Origin: Acidobacteriota bacterium
GTDB taxonomy: Bacteria; Acidobacteriota; Blastocatellia; Pyrinomonadales; Pyrinomonadaceae
Direction of reading: 5' to 3'
NCBI GenBank assembly: GCA_020200135.1
Contig: JAIVJI010000072.1
Span: 1 to 64,000, forward strand
DNA length: 64,000 nucleotides
The notes beneath the pieces were generated by a model. It saw only the letters and a list, made by a program, of their open reading frames with translations. It searched no databases and had not been told where the DNA came from. Position numbers and translations under genes: made by a program. This document shows, piece by piece, positions 37,675 to 46,520 of the stretch; position 1 is the stretch's first letter, and every line of letters starts with the position of its first letter.

Positions 37675-39846
37675 TCAGAGTTTTATCTTGACGCCGCCGT
37701 TGAAGACGCGGCCTTCGGTGTGCGTGTAGATTTCGGCGAAGGTGGGGTCTTGGTGCGGCGGGAAGACGACCCGGCCGAAGCGGCTCTGGCGCGTGTCGGT
37801 GACGTTCTCGGCGTTGACGAAGAGGCTGTACTTGCCGAAGGTCTTCTCGCCGAAGACGCCCATGACCCAGAAGGGCCGCGTCCTGAAGCGGTCTGTGAGG
37901 AGCTGGCTGCTCGTGTAGTAAGCCTCGACGCCCGCCTTGAAGTCGGCCTCGCGCTCGAACAGCAGCGCCGAGTTTATCCGGCCCTTCGGCGTCAGCGGCA
38001 GCGTCCGGTCGCCGGCGAGGTACTTCGCCTTCGCGCTGGTGAAGGTGTAGCCGGCGAAGAGCTTGACGAAGTCGTAGGAGGCGCGGACGTTCGTCTCGAA
38101 GCCGGCGCTCCTGACCGGCCGCGGGGCGTTCGAGAAGCGGTGGAGGCCGTCCGCGCCGCGCGAGAGCACGAGCGGGTCTTCGATCTCGGTGTAGAAGAAC
38201 ATCTGGTTGAGCGAGTAGGAGAACTTCTCGCCCGCCGCGCCGCGGTAGTTGACGTCGAAGGTCCCGCCGCGGCTCCGCTCGGCCTTCAGGGTGTTCCCGA
38301 CGGGAAGGACGCCGCGGAAGAGGAGCGTCTCGGCCTCCTCCGTGAAGACGCTCGGCGTCTTGTAGCCGAAGCCGACGCTCAGGCGGCTGCTCAGCCTGTC
38401 GGTCACGCGGTAGAGCGCCGAGACGCGCGGCAGCGGGAAGAGGCCGTAGTCGCGGACGTGGTCGAGACGGAAGCCGGCTTCGAGCGAGAGCTTCTCAGTC
38501 ACGTCGAAGCTGTCCTGCGCGTAGCCGCCGAAAGTCCTGCGGCTCTCGTCGCGCGGGGGCACGCCGCCGCCGTCCCGCCTCTCGCGGAAGCGGTCGTAGA
38601 CGGCGTTGAAGCCGAAGACGAGCGCGTGTTTGCCGGCCGGGTGGAAGTAGGAGAGGTCGGTGTAGGAGTTGAACTGCCGGCCGGCGAACAGGTGGTCGGG
38701 GATTTCGGTCTCGCGGCTGAAGAGGGCGAGGCTCTGCCGTGCGACGACGCGCCGCCCCGCCGAGAAGCCGCGCTCGAGCTGCAAGGTCGTGATGTTGCGG
38801 CGCGACTCGTTATCCTCGAAGTACCGGTGGAACCCGTCCCCGCGGCCGCGTATGCGGAACACGTCGCCGCCCCGGCGACTCTGGTAGGAGGTCGAGTGCC
38901 CGACCGTGAGGCGCGTCTCCGCGCCGAGGTCGAAGAAGAGGCGCGGGCTGAGGTTGAACGAGCGCGTGAGCGGCAGCTCGGTGAAGTCGTCGTCGTCAAC
39001 GTCGTACTCGCGCTGGTAGTTGATAGAGCCGAGGAGCGTGTAGCCGAAGCGGCCGAGCTTGCGCGAGCCGAAGGCGGAGAGGTCCGTCCCGCCCGCCGAG
39101 GTCTGGTTGAAGATGAAGTTGGTGACGGGCTCGTCCCCGGGCTCGCGGCTGACGAAGTTGACGACGCCGGCGATGGCGCCGCCGCCGTAGAAGGTCGCCG
39201 CAGGGCCTTTGACTATCTCGACCTGCTTCAAGTCGAGCGGCAGGATGTCGAGCAGGCTCAGGCTGCCCGAGAAGCCGCCGAAGGCCGGGAAGCCGTCCTT
39301 GAGAATCTGCGTGTACCGGCCGCCCAAGCCCTGGATGCGGACGGTCTGCGTGTTGGAGGTCGCGGAGGTCTGCTGCACCTTGATGCCCGTGCTCTCGTTG
39401 AGGACCATCGAGACGTTCGAGGGGCGCATGTTGCTCTTCTCGTCCACCTCCTCCTCGTCGATGGCCTCGACGCGCGTCGGCACGTCGTCTATCTCGCGAC
39501 CCGTCCGCGTCGTCGCCACGACGGTCACCTCGCCTAACTCGTTCGTGACCTTAATGAAGACGATGTTCTCGCCCTGCTGGGCCAGCGGGAACGTAACTTT
39601 CAACACTCCGGTCTCGTAGCCGACCGAAAAGATTTCGACGGTCTGCACGCCGTCGGGCACGCCGGTCAACCGGGCCACACCTTCGGCGTCCGTGGCCGCC
39701 GAAATCTCCGTGCCTTTGACCGAAACTTTCGCGCCGACTACCGGCTGCCTGGTCTCCTGGTCTCTGACCGTGACTTTGAATGGGCTTTGAGCGAATGAAA
39801 CTTGCGCCGTCAATAGAACGGCACACAACAAAATTACCCGTCGCAT
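37675..39846 (-). CDS. TonB-dependent outer membrane receptor with N-terminal carboxypeptidase-like domain
   Basis: The 723-residue product has a signal peptide (VILLCAVLLTAQVSFAQS) and a carboxypeptidase-regulatory-like domain (KVTVRDQETRQPVVGAKVSVKG, about 22-95). The plug follows (NVSMVLNESTGIKVQQTSATSNTQTVRIQGLGGRYTQILKDGFPAF), then a 22-strand barrel ending RVFNGGVKIKL. It imports a substrate across the outer membrane using TonB energy. With a CDF-type cation transporter 0.8 kb upstream in the same direction, a metal or metal-chelate substrate is plausible but not shown. The chosen start ATG at 39844-39846 gives the signal peptide. Confidence 0.88.
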   Translation of the reverse strand: MRRVILLCAVLLTAQVSFAQSPFKVTVRDQETRQPVVGAKVSVKGTEISAATDAEGVARLTGVPDGVQTVEIFSVGYETGVLKVTFPLAQQGENIVFIKVTNELGEVTVVATTRTGREIDDVPTRVEAIDEEEVDEKSNMRPSNVSMVLNESTGIKVQQTSATSNTQTVRIQGLGGRYTQILKDGFPAFGGFSGSLSLLDILPLDLKQVEIVKGPAATFYGGGAIAGVVNFVSREPGDEPVTNFIFNQTSAGGTDLSAFGSRKLGRFGYTLLGSINYQREYDVDDDDFTELPLTRSFNLSPRLFFDLGAETRLTVGHSTSYQSRRGGDVFRIRGRGDGFHRYFEDNESRRNITTLQLERGFSAGRRVVARQSLALFSRETEIPDHLFAGRQFNSYTDLSYFHPAGKHALVFGFNAVYDRFRERRDGGGVPPRDESRRTFGGYAQDSFDVTEKLSLEAGFRLDHVRDYGLFPLPRVSALYRVTDRLSSRLSVGFGYKTPSVFTEEAETLLFRGVLPVGNTLKAERSRGGTFDVNYRGAAGEKFSYSLNQMFFYTEIEDPLVLSRGADGLHRFSNAPRPVRSAGFETNVRASYDFVKLFAGYTFTSAKAKYLAGDRTLPLTPKGRINSALLFEREADFKAGVEAYYTSSQLLTDRFRTRPFWVMGVFGEKTFGKYSLFVNAENVTDTRQSRFGRVVFPPHQDPTFAEIYTHTEGRVFNGGVKIKL

Positions 39847-39958
39847 GATGACAGTTGCCTCTCCGGTTGAATCTGTGAGTTCACGACACCGACACAACGC
39901 CGGTTAGACACTTCGGCGGCGCGTCGAACAGAGGGTGAGAATTAACAGGCCGGGGGCG

Positions 39959-40339
39959 TTAAATCCGCAGTGTCGGCAAAAGCTCCAGCGGCGGGTCTGG
40001 TAGAAATTGCTGTCGGTTCTGGAAAGCAGAAGTACCGGGGTCAGCCAAAGGAGTAGACGGAAGGATTAAAGCCGGAACGCTACTCGCCGCCTGAAGGTCG
40101 GGCTTAAATGCCGCGCGTCCCGGAGTCGTCGCTTTGAGGAGCGAAGCGTCCGGGCAATTCTCGCATTCCGCCGCTTCTCTTACCTGAGTCACTTCAACCA
40201 TCGCGGCGACTTCAGGCTGGCCGTTCGAGGCCGCGATTTCCCATCCACAAGTCGAGACGCAAGCCGCAAATACCCACAGCAGAGACATGGGTAGCAGCGC
40301 GGCGACCGCCCGCTTGAGTTGAGTGCGTGGGGAAAACAT
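39959..40339 (-). CDS. Small exported protein in the CDF/TonB cluster
   Basis: This 126-residue protein begins MFSPRTQLKRAVAALLPMSLLWVFAACVSTCGWE, a membrane or signal segment with cysteines, then a low-complexity part with AAECENCPDASLLK and a proline-rich end. I recall small hypothetical proteins of this type beside cation efflux genes. No enzyme motif is seen. The two cysteines of CENC could bind a metal. The chosen start at 40337-40339 gives the exported form. It lies between a small membrane protein and the TonB receptor, all on the minus strand. Confidence 0.6.
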   Translation of the reverse strand: MFSPRTQLKRAVAALLPMSLLWVFAACVSTCGWEIAASNGQPEVAAMVEVTQVREAAECENCPDASLLKATTPGRAAFKPDLQAASSVPALILPSTPLADPGTSAFQNRQQFLPDPPLELLPTLRI

Positions 40340-40364
40340 CGCGGTCAGTATAGCGAAAGGGCGG

Positions 40365-40610
40365 CTACCTTGACCAATCGGGCGACAGCTTCTTAATCCA
40401 GAGGCTACCCACGATTTGGATCGCGACGAGTGACAGATGCGCCCCCATAAAAGCCCACGCAGGCAGCGAGACGGCGAACGGGGGCGCGCACAGAACGACG
40501 GCTGAAACGACCTCCGCAAAACTGATGTGGCGTTTAGCAACGCGATGATGGAGGAGGTGAAGAGCCTGTACTACCAGCAGGACGATGTAGGTTGTCGTTG
40601 GCGTGAGCAT
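40365..40610 (-). CDS. Small membrane protein after the CDF transporter
   Basis: This 81-residue protein has three hydrophobic stretches (TYIVLLVVQALHLLHHRVA, FAEVVSAVVLCAPPFAVSLPAWAFM, HLSLVAIQIVGSLWIKKL). The ATG at 40608-40610 overlaps the stop of the CDF gene, so the two are translationally coupled. A frame start at 40637 would overlap the CDF gene and is less likely. The family is unknown. It may help the transporter. Confidence 0.6.
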   Translation of the reverse strand: MLTPTTTYIVLLVVQALHLLHHRVAKRHISFAEVVSAVVLCAPPFAVSLPAWAFMGAHLSLVAIQIVGSLWIKKLSPDWSR

Positions 40611-41254
40611 CAGTGACAGTCCCCGCCGTCGCGGCAAGTTTCACCCCGCAAAGCCTCGACGCCTTCCTTCCCGATAATCGGCGTCATCACGAGGGCGGCG
40701 ACGGGGTCGGCCCACCACCAGCCGAAAAGCGCGTTGAGTATCAGCCCGCCGAGCAGGATGGCCGAGAGGTACGCGCAAATGTCTGTCTGCCGCGAGTCCG
40801 CCCGCATTGCGCGGCTGTTTATCTTCGCCGCCACCACCCTCTTCGCCCGCGCTAAGAGCGGCATCACGAGGAGCGACAGAGTGGCTATGGCGATACCGAC
40901 GTAACTCGCCTCCGGCGGCTCGCGGGCGACTAAAGACTTCAGGGCGTCGAAGGCCACATACGCGGCGAGCGCGAGGAAGCTGAGGCCGACGACCCTGAGC
41001 GCGACCTGTTCGGCCCGCTCACGTTTCGCCGGGGCGTCCATGTGAAGCCGCCAGAGCAGCGCCACACCAGACGTCACTTCAATCACGGAATCTAAGCCGA
41101 AGCCGACGAGAGCAATGCTGCCGGCGGCCAGGCCCGCGCTGACGGCGATAATCCCCTCAAGCGAGTTCCACCCGATGGTCAGGTATTCGAGCCAGCGCCC
41201 GCGCCTCACCTGTTCGCGGCGTATGACACCTTGACTCGCAACATTCAAACTCAT
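40610..41254 (-). CDS. CDF-type cation transporter, membrane domain only
   Basis: This 214-residue membrane protein of the cation diffusion facilitator type has helices such as WLEYLTIGWNSLEGIIAVSAGLAAGSIALVGFGLDSVIEVTSGVALLW and YLSAILLGGLILNALFGWWWADPVAALVMTPIIG. Metal-site acidic residues are in GLDSVIE and in RQTDICAY. It lacks the usual C-terminal cytoplasmic domain, so it is short for the family but not visibly broken. It should move a divalent metal, perhaps zinc or cobalt. It starts the cluster with the small membrane protein, the small exported protein and the TonB receptor. Confidence 0.85.
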   Translation of the reverse strand: MSLNVASQGVIRREQVRRGRWLEYLTIGWNSLEGIIAVSAGLAAGSIALVGFGLDSVIEVTSGVALLWRLHMDAPAKRERAEQVALRVVGLSFLALAAYVAFDALKSLVAREPPEASYVGIAIATLSLLVMPLLARAKRVVAAKINSRAMRADSRQTDICAYLSAILLGGLILNALFGWWWADPVAALVMTPIIGKEGVEALRGETCRDGGDCH

Positions 41255-41290
41255 ACTTCCAAGTATACGCCCCTGCCGGTCGGGGAACTA

Positions 41291-41320
41291 AAAGAGGCCG
41301 ACTGTTTAGCCGACCTCTTT
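41291..41320. terminator. Hairpin between the CDF cluster and the duplicated fragment
   Basis: AAAGAGGCCGACT (41291-41303) and AGCCGACCTCTTT (41308-41320) form a 13-bp stem with two wobble pairs and a 4-nt loop, ending in T residues. It begins the segment that is duplicated further downstream. Confidence 0.6.
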
Positions 41321-41512
41321 CCAGTGTACCTCTGGTGTAACCCCCCTGCTGGTTTTTCGACCTCAGAACCGAGCTTTTTGCGTTTGGGCGGGAGCGCCCG
41401 CGGGCAGCTGACCCCTGATTTCTCTTACGATTCGGTTCACGTCCTCCTGGTCTTTCAGGGCAATCATAAAAATCGGTAGCCTTGCTGGAAATTCAGATTC
41501 TTCTGGCGGGGG
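41321..41512 (-). pseudogene. Decayed C-terminal fragment of a paralogue of the gene at 43429-44188
   Basis: On the minus strand this stretch translates, across one frameshift, to NFQQGYRF...MIALKDQEDVNRIVREIRGQLPAGAP, matching the intact protein's ending FQQGYKFFMIALKDVEAAERIVREIRGLLPAGAP. The following non-coding DNA is alike too (CCAGTGTACCTC.. against CCAGCGTACCTC..), each preceded by a hairpin. So a segment of about 190 bases exists twice, flanking the FlgO/TPR gene, and this copy is a dead remnant of a lost gene. Confidence 0.75.
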
Positions 41513-41577
41513 CATACTGACGCGGGTAGAATGTGCGGGCGTTCCGCATCTGTCTCGTTCGCCCGTTTACCGCCCTG

Positions 41578-43323
41578 ATGAAACGCTGCACCAAGTGCAA
41601 CCGCGCCGAATCCGATGACTCGCTGGCCTACTGCCGTGCGGACGGCACCCTGCTGGTGAGCGGCGGCAACTTCGTTAGCGAAGGCGCGGGGACGCTGAGG
41701 TTCGGCTCAACGCCTGACACGGGCGAGACTGAGACGCGCATCCTGCCGACCGGCGAGGAGCCGGGCAGGCCGACCGCGCCCACTACCGTGTTAGAAGGGC
41801 GGCGGCATTCCGGCGATACGCGGGGGTTGAGCAAGCCAAAATCTCGCCGGGTGATAGTAGTGGTTGCTGCGGCGATTCTTGCCGCCGCCGCTGCCATGTA
41901 CGCCTACTACCGGCTCGCACTAAAAAGCGGCGCGGCCGTTAACTCTATCGCCGTGCTGCCTTTCGCCAACGCGAGCGGCGACCCGAACGTCGAGTACCTC
42001 TCCGACGGCATCAGCGAGAGTCTAATCAATAGCCTGTCGCAGTTGCCCGGCGTGAAGGTCATGGCACGCGGCACGACGTTCAGCTTCAAGGGGAAGGATA
42101 TTGACCCGCGCCGGGTGGGGCAGGAGTTAGGCGTTGATGCCGTGCTGTCCGGCAGGGTCGTGCAACGCGGCGATAGTCTCACCATTCAGACGGACCTGGT
42201 GAACGTCTCGGACGGCTCGCAGATGTGGGGCGAGCGCTACAATCGTACCCTGACGGACTTATTGGAGGTGCAGAAGGAGATTGCGCGGGACGTTCTGAAC
42301 AAGTTGCGAGCCAGGTTGTCCCCGGCGGAAGAGCAGAGCCTGTCGAAAGGCTCCACGCAGAACGCCGAGGCCTACAGGCTCTACCTGACGGGCCGCTACC
42401 TGCTCAACAACGGGACGCCGGAAGGGCTGCAAAGGAGCATCTCCTACTTCCGGCAAGCCGTTGACCTCGACCCCAGCTTCGCCCTCGGCTACGCCGGCAT
42501 GGCGGACGCCTACACCCTGCTCGGGACAACCGCGCCGGCGACGATGCCGCCCCGTAAGGCGATGCCGGAGGCGCGGAGCTCGGCGCAGAGGGCGCTGGAA
42601 ATTGATTCCGGCCTGAGCGAGGCGCACACGTCACTGGCGTGGGTGAATTACCGCTTCGACTGGGACTGGCGCGGCGCGGAGGGTGAGTTCAAGCGGGCGC
42701 TCGAACTGAACCCGAACAACGCCCAGGCCCATCAGTGGTACTCCGACTACCTGCTGGCGATGGGGCGGTTCGACGAGTCGATGGCGGAAATCAAACGCGC
42801 CCGTGAGCTGGACCCGCTCTCCCTCTTCATCAACTGGAGTGTGGGCAGGGCGCTTTACTTCGAGCGCCGCTACGATGAGGCTTTGGCGGAAACCCTCAAG
42901 ACGCTTGAGATGAATCCGAACTTCGCTCGGACATACGTCTACCTAACGGAAATTTACCTCCTGAAGGGGAGGGAGGACGAGGCGCTCACGGCATACTTGA
43001 AGCTTGCCGCCCTGACCGGCGTCAGCCCCGAGAGAGTCTCGGCGTTGAAAGGTACATACGACTCTGCCGGCTGGAAGGCGGTGTGGCGGAAGGAACTTGA
43101 GTGGGCACTGGAAGACTCGAACCGCCGCCACGTCCCGCCTCTCAACATCGCGGTCCTGTACTCCAGGGTCGGTGACAAAGACCGGACGCTCGAATGGCTC
43201 GGTAAGTCCGCCGAGGAGCGGGCCGGCACCTTGGTTTACCTCAAGGTTGACCAGCGGTGGGACTTTGTCCGCTCAGACCCGCGATTCGCAGACCTCATGC
43301 GCCGCGTCGGACTCCCGCAGTAA
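41578..43323 (+). CDS. Zinc-ribbon, FlgO-like and TPR membrane protein
   Basis: The product has 581 residues. An N-terminal cysteine cluster (MKRCTKCNRAESDDSLAYC, Cys4, Cys7, Cys19) is zinc-ribbon-like. A membrane helix lies at about 91-112 (RRVIVVVAAAILAAAAAMYAYY). A FlgO-like domain (SIAVLPFANASGDPNVEYLSDGISESLINSL...RVVQRGDSLTIQTDLVNVSDGSQMWGERYNR) covers 123-245. TPRs run from about 255 to 550 (YLTGRYLLNNGTPEGLQRSISYFRQAVDLDPSFALGYAGMADAYTLLG). This architecture is common in Acidobacteria, often as the C-terminal part of protein kinases, and here stands alone without a kinase. A frame start at 41533 has no ribosome site. The TPRs would be outside the membrane. Function unknown. Confidence 0.85.
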   Translation: MKRCTKCNRAESDDSLAYCRADGTLLVSGGNFVSEGAGTLRFGSTPDTGETETRILPTGEEPGRPTAPTTVLEGRRHSGDTRGLSKPKSRRVIVVVAAAILAAAAAMYAYYRLALKSGAAVNSIAVLPFANASGDPNVEYLSDGISESLINSLSQLPGVKVMARGTTFSFKGKDIDPRRVGQELGVDAVLSGRVVQRGDSLTIQTDLVNVSDGSQMWGERYNRTLTDLLEVQKEIARDVLNKLRARLSPAEEQSLSKGSTQNAEAYRLYLTGRYLLNNGTPEGLQRSISYFRQAVDLDPSFALGYAGMADAYTLLGTTAPATMPPRKAMPEARSSAQRALEIDSGLSEAHTSLAWVNYRFDWDWRGAEGEFKRALELNPNNAQAHQWYSDYLLAMGRFDESMAEIKRARELDPLSLFINWSVGRALYFERRYDEALAETLKTLEMNPNFARTYVYLTEIYLLKGREDEALTAYLKLAALTGVSPERVSALKGTYDSAGWKAVWRKELEWALEDSNRRHVPPLNIAVLYSRVGDKDRTLEWLGKSAEERAGTLVYLKVDQRWDFVRSDPRFADLMRRVGLPQ

Positions 43324-43331
43324 GCACAAAT

Positions 43332-43361
43332 GAAAGCCGCCCGCGAGATTGCGAGCGGCTT
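43332..43361 (+). terminator. Terminator after the FlgO/TPR gene
   Basis: GCCGCCCGC (43336-43344) and GCGAGCGGC (43351-43359) pair in a short hairpin just after the stop at 43323. The duplicated 190-base segment begins immediately beyond it. Confidence 0.6.
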
Positions 43362-43428
43362 CCTCCATCCAGCGTACCTCCAGTATACCTCCGGCCCGTT
43401 TCTCGACCTCTAAACCCGCTTTCGACTT

Positions 43429-44188
43429 CTAAGCCGGAGCGCCCGCGGGCAGCAAACCTCTGATTTCCCTGACGATGCGCTCGGCGGCCTCCACGTCCTT
43501 CAAAGCAATCATGAAGAACTTGTAGCCCTGCTGGAAGCAGATGACGCCGTTGGCGAAGAGCCAGACGCCGTCGAGGATGGGGTTGCCGCCGAGGAGCCAG
43601 CTGACGGGCGCGCCGACGATGGGGCCGGGCTGGAGTATCTGCGCCCAGATGGCGACGCCGGCCGCGCAGCTGAAGGCGCCGAGCAGGGGCGCGCCGACGT
43701 AGCGCACCATCTTGCGCTCGAACTCGACCCGCTTGCGCTCGGCCTCGTCGAGCTCGCCGGCCGAGACCAGCCGCTCGCGCTCGCGCACGTAATCGTCGAA
43801 CTTCTGCCCGACCTTGCGCACGGCCCAGACCGGCAGCGCCGAGTGCGTGAACCAGTGCGGGTGCCCGCCGAGCAGGAAGCCGTCGAGGCCGGGGAAGGAC
43901 GCCCCACCCCGCACGCCCGCCGCGAGCGAGAGCGTGACGACGATGGCCTGCTTCGGGTTCTGCCGCGCCCAGTCGTACGCGCGGTAGAGCCCCGCCGACG
44001 AGGCCGCCGTCAGCCGCGTCGCGCGCAAGCCTAGCCCGGCGAAGCGCGCGCCGACGCCCGCCGCGCGCTCCGCGCGCTTGTAATACTTCTTCGCGCCGCT
44101 CGCGTATGTTGTACTTCTCGTCCAGGTCGCGCGCCTTGCGCCGCGCCGCCTCGCGCCACTCTTCGAGCCTGTCACGGTAATCAGACAT
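43429..44188 (-). pseudogene. Unknown membrane-associated protein, single frameshift
   Basis: A strong ribosome site (GGCGAGGAGAAATT) precedes MSDYRDRLEEWREAARRKARDLDEKYNIRE. After that, one indel between about 44090 and 44112 shifts into the frame of GAKKYYKRAERAAGVGARFAGLGLRAT. The rest is a long C-terminal part with several hydrophobic segments (IVVTLSLAAGVRGG, LLGAFSCAAGVAIWAQIL, VSWLLGGNPILDGVWLFANGVICFQQGYKFFMIAL). I recognise no family. The paralogous fragment at 41321-41512 shows the family existed twice here. The frameshift may be a sequencing error. If real, the upstream 30 residues are translated to a short dead end. Confidence 0.7.
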
Positions 44189-44201
44189 AATTTCTCCTCG
44201 C

Positions 44202-45128
44202 CTATGGTACGCCGAGCGCCGGCGTGCGGTTCGCGTCCGCCGCGGGGGCGCAGGCGGTGCGGTCGCGCCCCGAGCGCTTGGCCTCGTAGAGCGCGGCGTC
44301 GGCGGCGGCGCGCAGCCCGTCGCCGGTGCGCGCGCACGCGGGCAGCTCGGCGACGCCGATGCTCGCGGTGACGCGCGCCTCGCGGTACGCGTCGAGCGCG
44401 GCTATCGCCGTGCGCAGGCGCTCGGCCACTTCGAGCCCGCGCTCGAGGCTCGTCTCCGGCAGGATGACCGCGAACTCGTCGCCGCCGATGCGCGCGCCGG
44501 TGTCGATGCCGCGCGTGCCCGACTGGATGACGTTGGCCACGCCGCGCAGCGCCTCGTCGCCCGCGTCGTGGCCGTAGGTGTCGTTCACGTCCTTGAAGTT
44601 GTCGATGTCCACGAGCAGGAGGCAGAACGGGCGGCCGTAGCGCTCGGTGCGCGCCACCTCGCGCTCGAGCTGTCGCTCGAAGCGCCGGCGGTTGGCGAGA
44701 CCCGTCAGGTGGTCCGTGAAGGCCGCCTCCTGGCACGAGTCGAGGTACTGCTTGAGTTCGAGGAGCGTCCGCGCGCGCGAGCGCAGGAGGTCGAGGTCGG
44801 TCGGGTCGGTCAGGTACCCGAGCGCGCCCAACTCGGAGCCGAGGCGCACGTCGCGCCCCTCGACGCGCGCGGCCGACTGGATGATGACGGGGATGAACTT
44901 GGTCTGCGGGTTGGCGCGCACCCGGCGGATCATCTCGTAGCCGTCCATGCGCGGCATCATCACGTCGGTGACGATGAGGTCGGGCTGGTAGGACTCGACC
45001 GCCGCGAGCCCCTCGGCGCCGTCCTCGGCGGTGAAGACCTGGTAGCCCTCGTTCTCCAGCGCGAAGGCGAGGAGCAGTCTCTTGTCCGGCTCGTCGTCGA
45101 CGACGAGGACGCTTAACTTGGTCGTCAT
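44202..45128 (-). CDS. Receiver-GGDEF diguanylate cyclase
   Basis: This 308-residue protein has a receiver domain with acceptor Asp (PDLIVTDVMMPRMDGYEM) and a GGDEF domain with DHLTGLANRRRFERQL, the active site ARIGGDEFAVILPE, and an RxxD product-inhibition site (RGID) five residues before it. It makes cyclic di-GMP and should be feedback-inhibited. The receiver's conserved lysine (usually YLTKP) reads YLTDP here, which may alter phosphorylation control. The weak PilZ-like protein at 26431 is the only possible c-di-GMP target in the window. Confidence 0.92.
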   Translation of the reverse strand: MTTKLSVLVVDDEPDKRLLLAFALENEGYQVFTAEDGAEGLAAVESYQPDLIVTDVMMPRMDGYEMIRRVRANPQTKFIPVIIQSAARVEGRDVRLGSELGALGYLTDPTDLDLLRSRARTLLELKQYLDSCQEAAFTDHLTGLANRRRFERQLEREVARTERYGRPFCLLLVDIDNFKDVNDTYGHDAGDEALRGVANVIQSGTRGIDTGARIGGDEFAVILPETSLERGLEVAERLRTAIAALDAYREARVTASIGVAELPACARTGDGLRAAADAALYEAKRSGRDRTACAPAADANRTPALGVP

Positions 45129-45418
45129 AATTTTGCGAAAAACAGTGCTTGCACCCCTCCGGTCTTCGTGCTATTGTGCCCGCTAATTCAAGGGACGGTT
45201 ACCCTGTTTTGTTGTAGCGGTTAACTTTTCCTCATCGAATAACGGGTTAAATTTTGGCTTTACCTCGCAGTTTTTGCGGCACCCGCGTCCGCTTTACTCC
45301 CACTCCGGTTAAGATGCTTTTCGGGGGCGACAACGCCGCCCCTTTTCCGGTCTACGGCCGCTTGGAGCCGCGCACGCGCTCTTGAGAATCCCAACCCCCT
45401 AAAGAGGTTTCCCCCGTC

Positions 45419-46129
45419 ATGCCACACCGACGCGCCAGCGACCTGTCCGCGGCCGAGCGGGCCCAAATGCTGCGCCTTTCCGAGATCGGCGACGCGCTCC
45501 CGGAGGAGACGCTCTCGCTCCTGGCCGCCGGCTCGGAGGCCGTGGACTTCCGCCGCCGGCGCTTCATCTACCGCCGCGGCGACGTGGCCGACGCGCTCTA
45601 CTGCATCGCGCGCGGGCGCGTCAAGGTCTGCTCAATCGACGACACGACGGGGCGCGAGGCCGTCATCGACATCGTCGGGCCCGGCGCGCTCTTCGGCGAG
45701 TCGTCGCTCTACTCGGCGGGGGTGCGCGAGAAGTGCGCCATCGCGTACGAGCAGGCGCGCCTGCTCAAGATTCCCGCGGGGGTTTACAGGGAGGGGATGG
45801 CTGCGAGCCGCGAGCTTTATGATTACACCTTCCGCATGGTTGGTCAACGGCTTTCGCGCGCCGAGCGCCGCGTCGCCGACTTCGCCCTCGACGCCATCCC
45901 GGCCCGCCTCGACAAGCTCCTCGTAGACCTCTCCGAGCGCTACGGCCGCCCGGAGGCGGAGGGCGTGCTCATCGACCTCCAGCTCCCGCACCGCGAAATC
46001 GCCTCCATCGTCGGCTCCACCCGCGAGAGCGTCACCGTCCGCTTGAACGCGCTGCGCCGCGCCGGTATCATCGACTTCGTCGACAGAAAAATTCTCATCA
46101 AGACTCAGGCCGTCACGGCCGCCGTCTGA
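45419..46129 (+). CDS. Crp/Fnr family transcription regulator
   Basis: This 236-residue protein has a cyclic-nucleotide-binding-like domain ([65 protein letters not shown]) and a C-terminal winged helix ([36 protein letters not shown]). No cysteine cluster for an iron-sulfur sensor is present, so it is not an Fnr-type oxygen sensor. The ligand is unknown. The 290-base intergenic region before it, shared with the divergent cyclase gene, holds only AT-rich stretches and possible promoter boxes. AGAGG precedes the ATG by about 11 bases. Confidence 0.9.
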   Translation: MPHRRASDLSAAERAQMLRLSEIGDALPEETLSLLAAGSEAVDFRRRRFIYRRGDVADALYCIARGRVKVCSIDDTTGREAVIDIVGPGALFGESSLYSAGVREKCAIAYEQARLLKIPAGVYREGMAASRELYDYTFRMVGQRLSRAERRVADFALDAIPARLDKLLVDLSERYGRPEAEGVLIDLQLPHREIASIVGSTRESVTVRLNALRRAGIIDFVDRKILIKTQAVTAAV

Positions 46130-46209
46130 CGCGCCGCGGGACTCCTACCTCCGACCCGGCGGGCGCCGGCGGACGCCGCGCCGGTCTGACGAACAAGGTT
46201 TACGGCTTC

Positions 46210-46422
46210 ATGAAGTGTCCCATCTGCCACCGCCCCGTCACCCTGGAAGGTAACCCCGACCGCCCCTTCTGCTCCGAACGCTGCAAGCTCATCGACTTCG
46301 GCGCCTGGGCCAACGAGGAGTACGCCGCCCCGGCCGAAGAAGCCCCGCCCTCTTTCGAGGAGGGCGAGCACACCCCCGCCGCCGGCCCCGACCGCGACTC
46401 ACGCGGCGCGCAGAACCCCTGA
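46210..46422 (+). CDS. yacG: YacG-like zinc protein, DNA gyrase inhibitor
   Basis: This 70-residue protein has the YacG zinc site [38 protein letters not shown], with four cysteines in the CxxC...CxxxC pattern and the LIDFGxW core. YacG blocks DNA gyrase in E. coli. The C-terminal 30 residues are an acidic tail ([17 protein letters not shown]) typical of the family. It sits between the Crp-type regulator and the TlpA-like lipoprotein, on the same strand. Confidence 0.88.
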   Translation: MKCPICHRPVTLEGNPDRPFCSERCKLIDFGAWANEEYAAPAEEAPPSFEEGEHTPAAGPDRDSRGAQNP

Positions 46423-46520
46423 GCAATCGGACAGCCGGCGACTTTAACTGCCGCCGCGTGCCCGGCGCGCGGGCGTTCGTGTAGAATGCGTGCGTCCGCC
46501 AGCGGAGGAGTCGAAGCGTC

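Noticed and set aside
45141-45148. GCACTGTT on the minus strand before the diguanylate cyclase, as a fourth regulon element
   Set aside because: There is no GTATTTTT at the 13-nt distance, so only one block matches and I treat it as chance.
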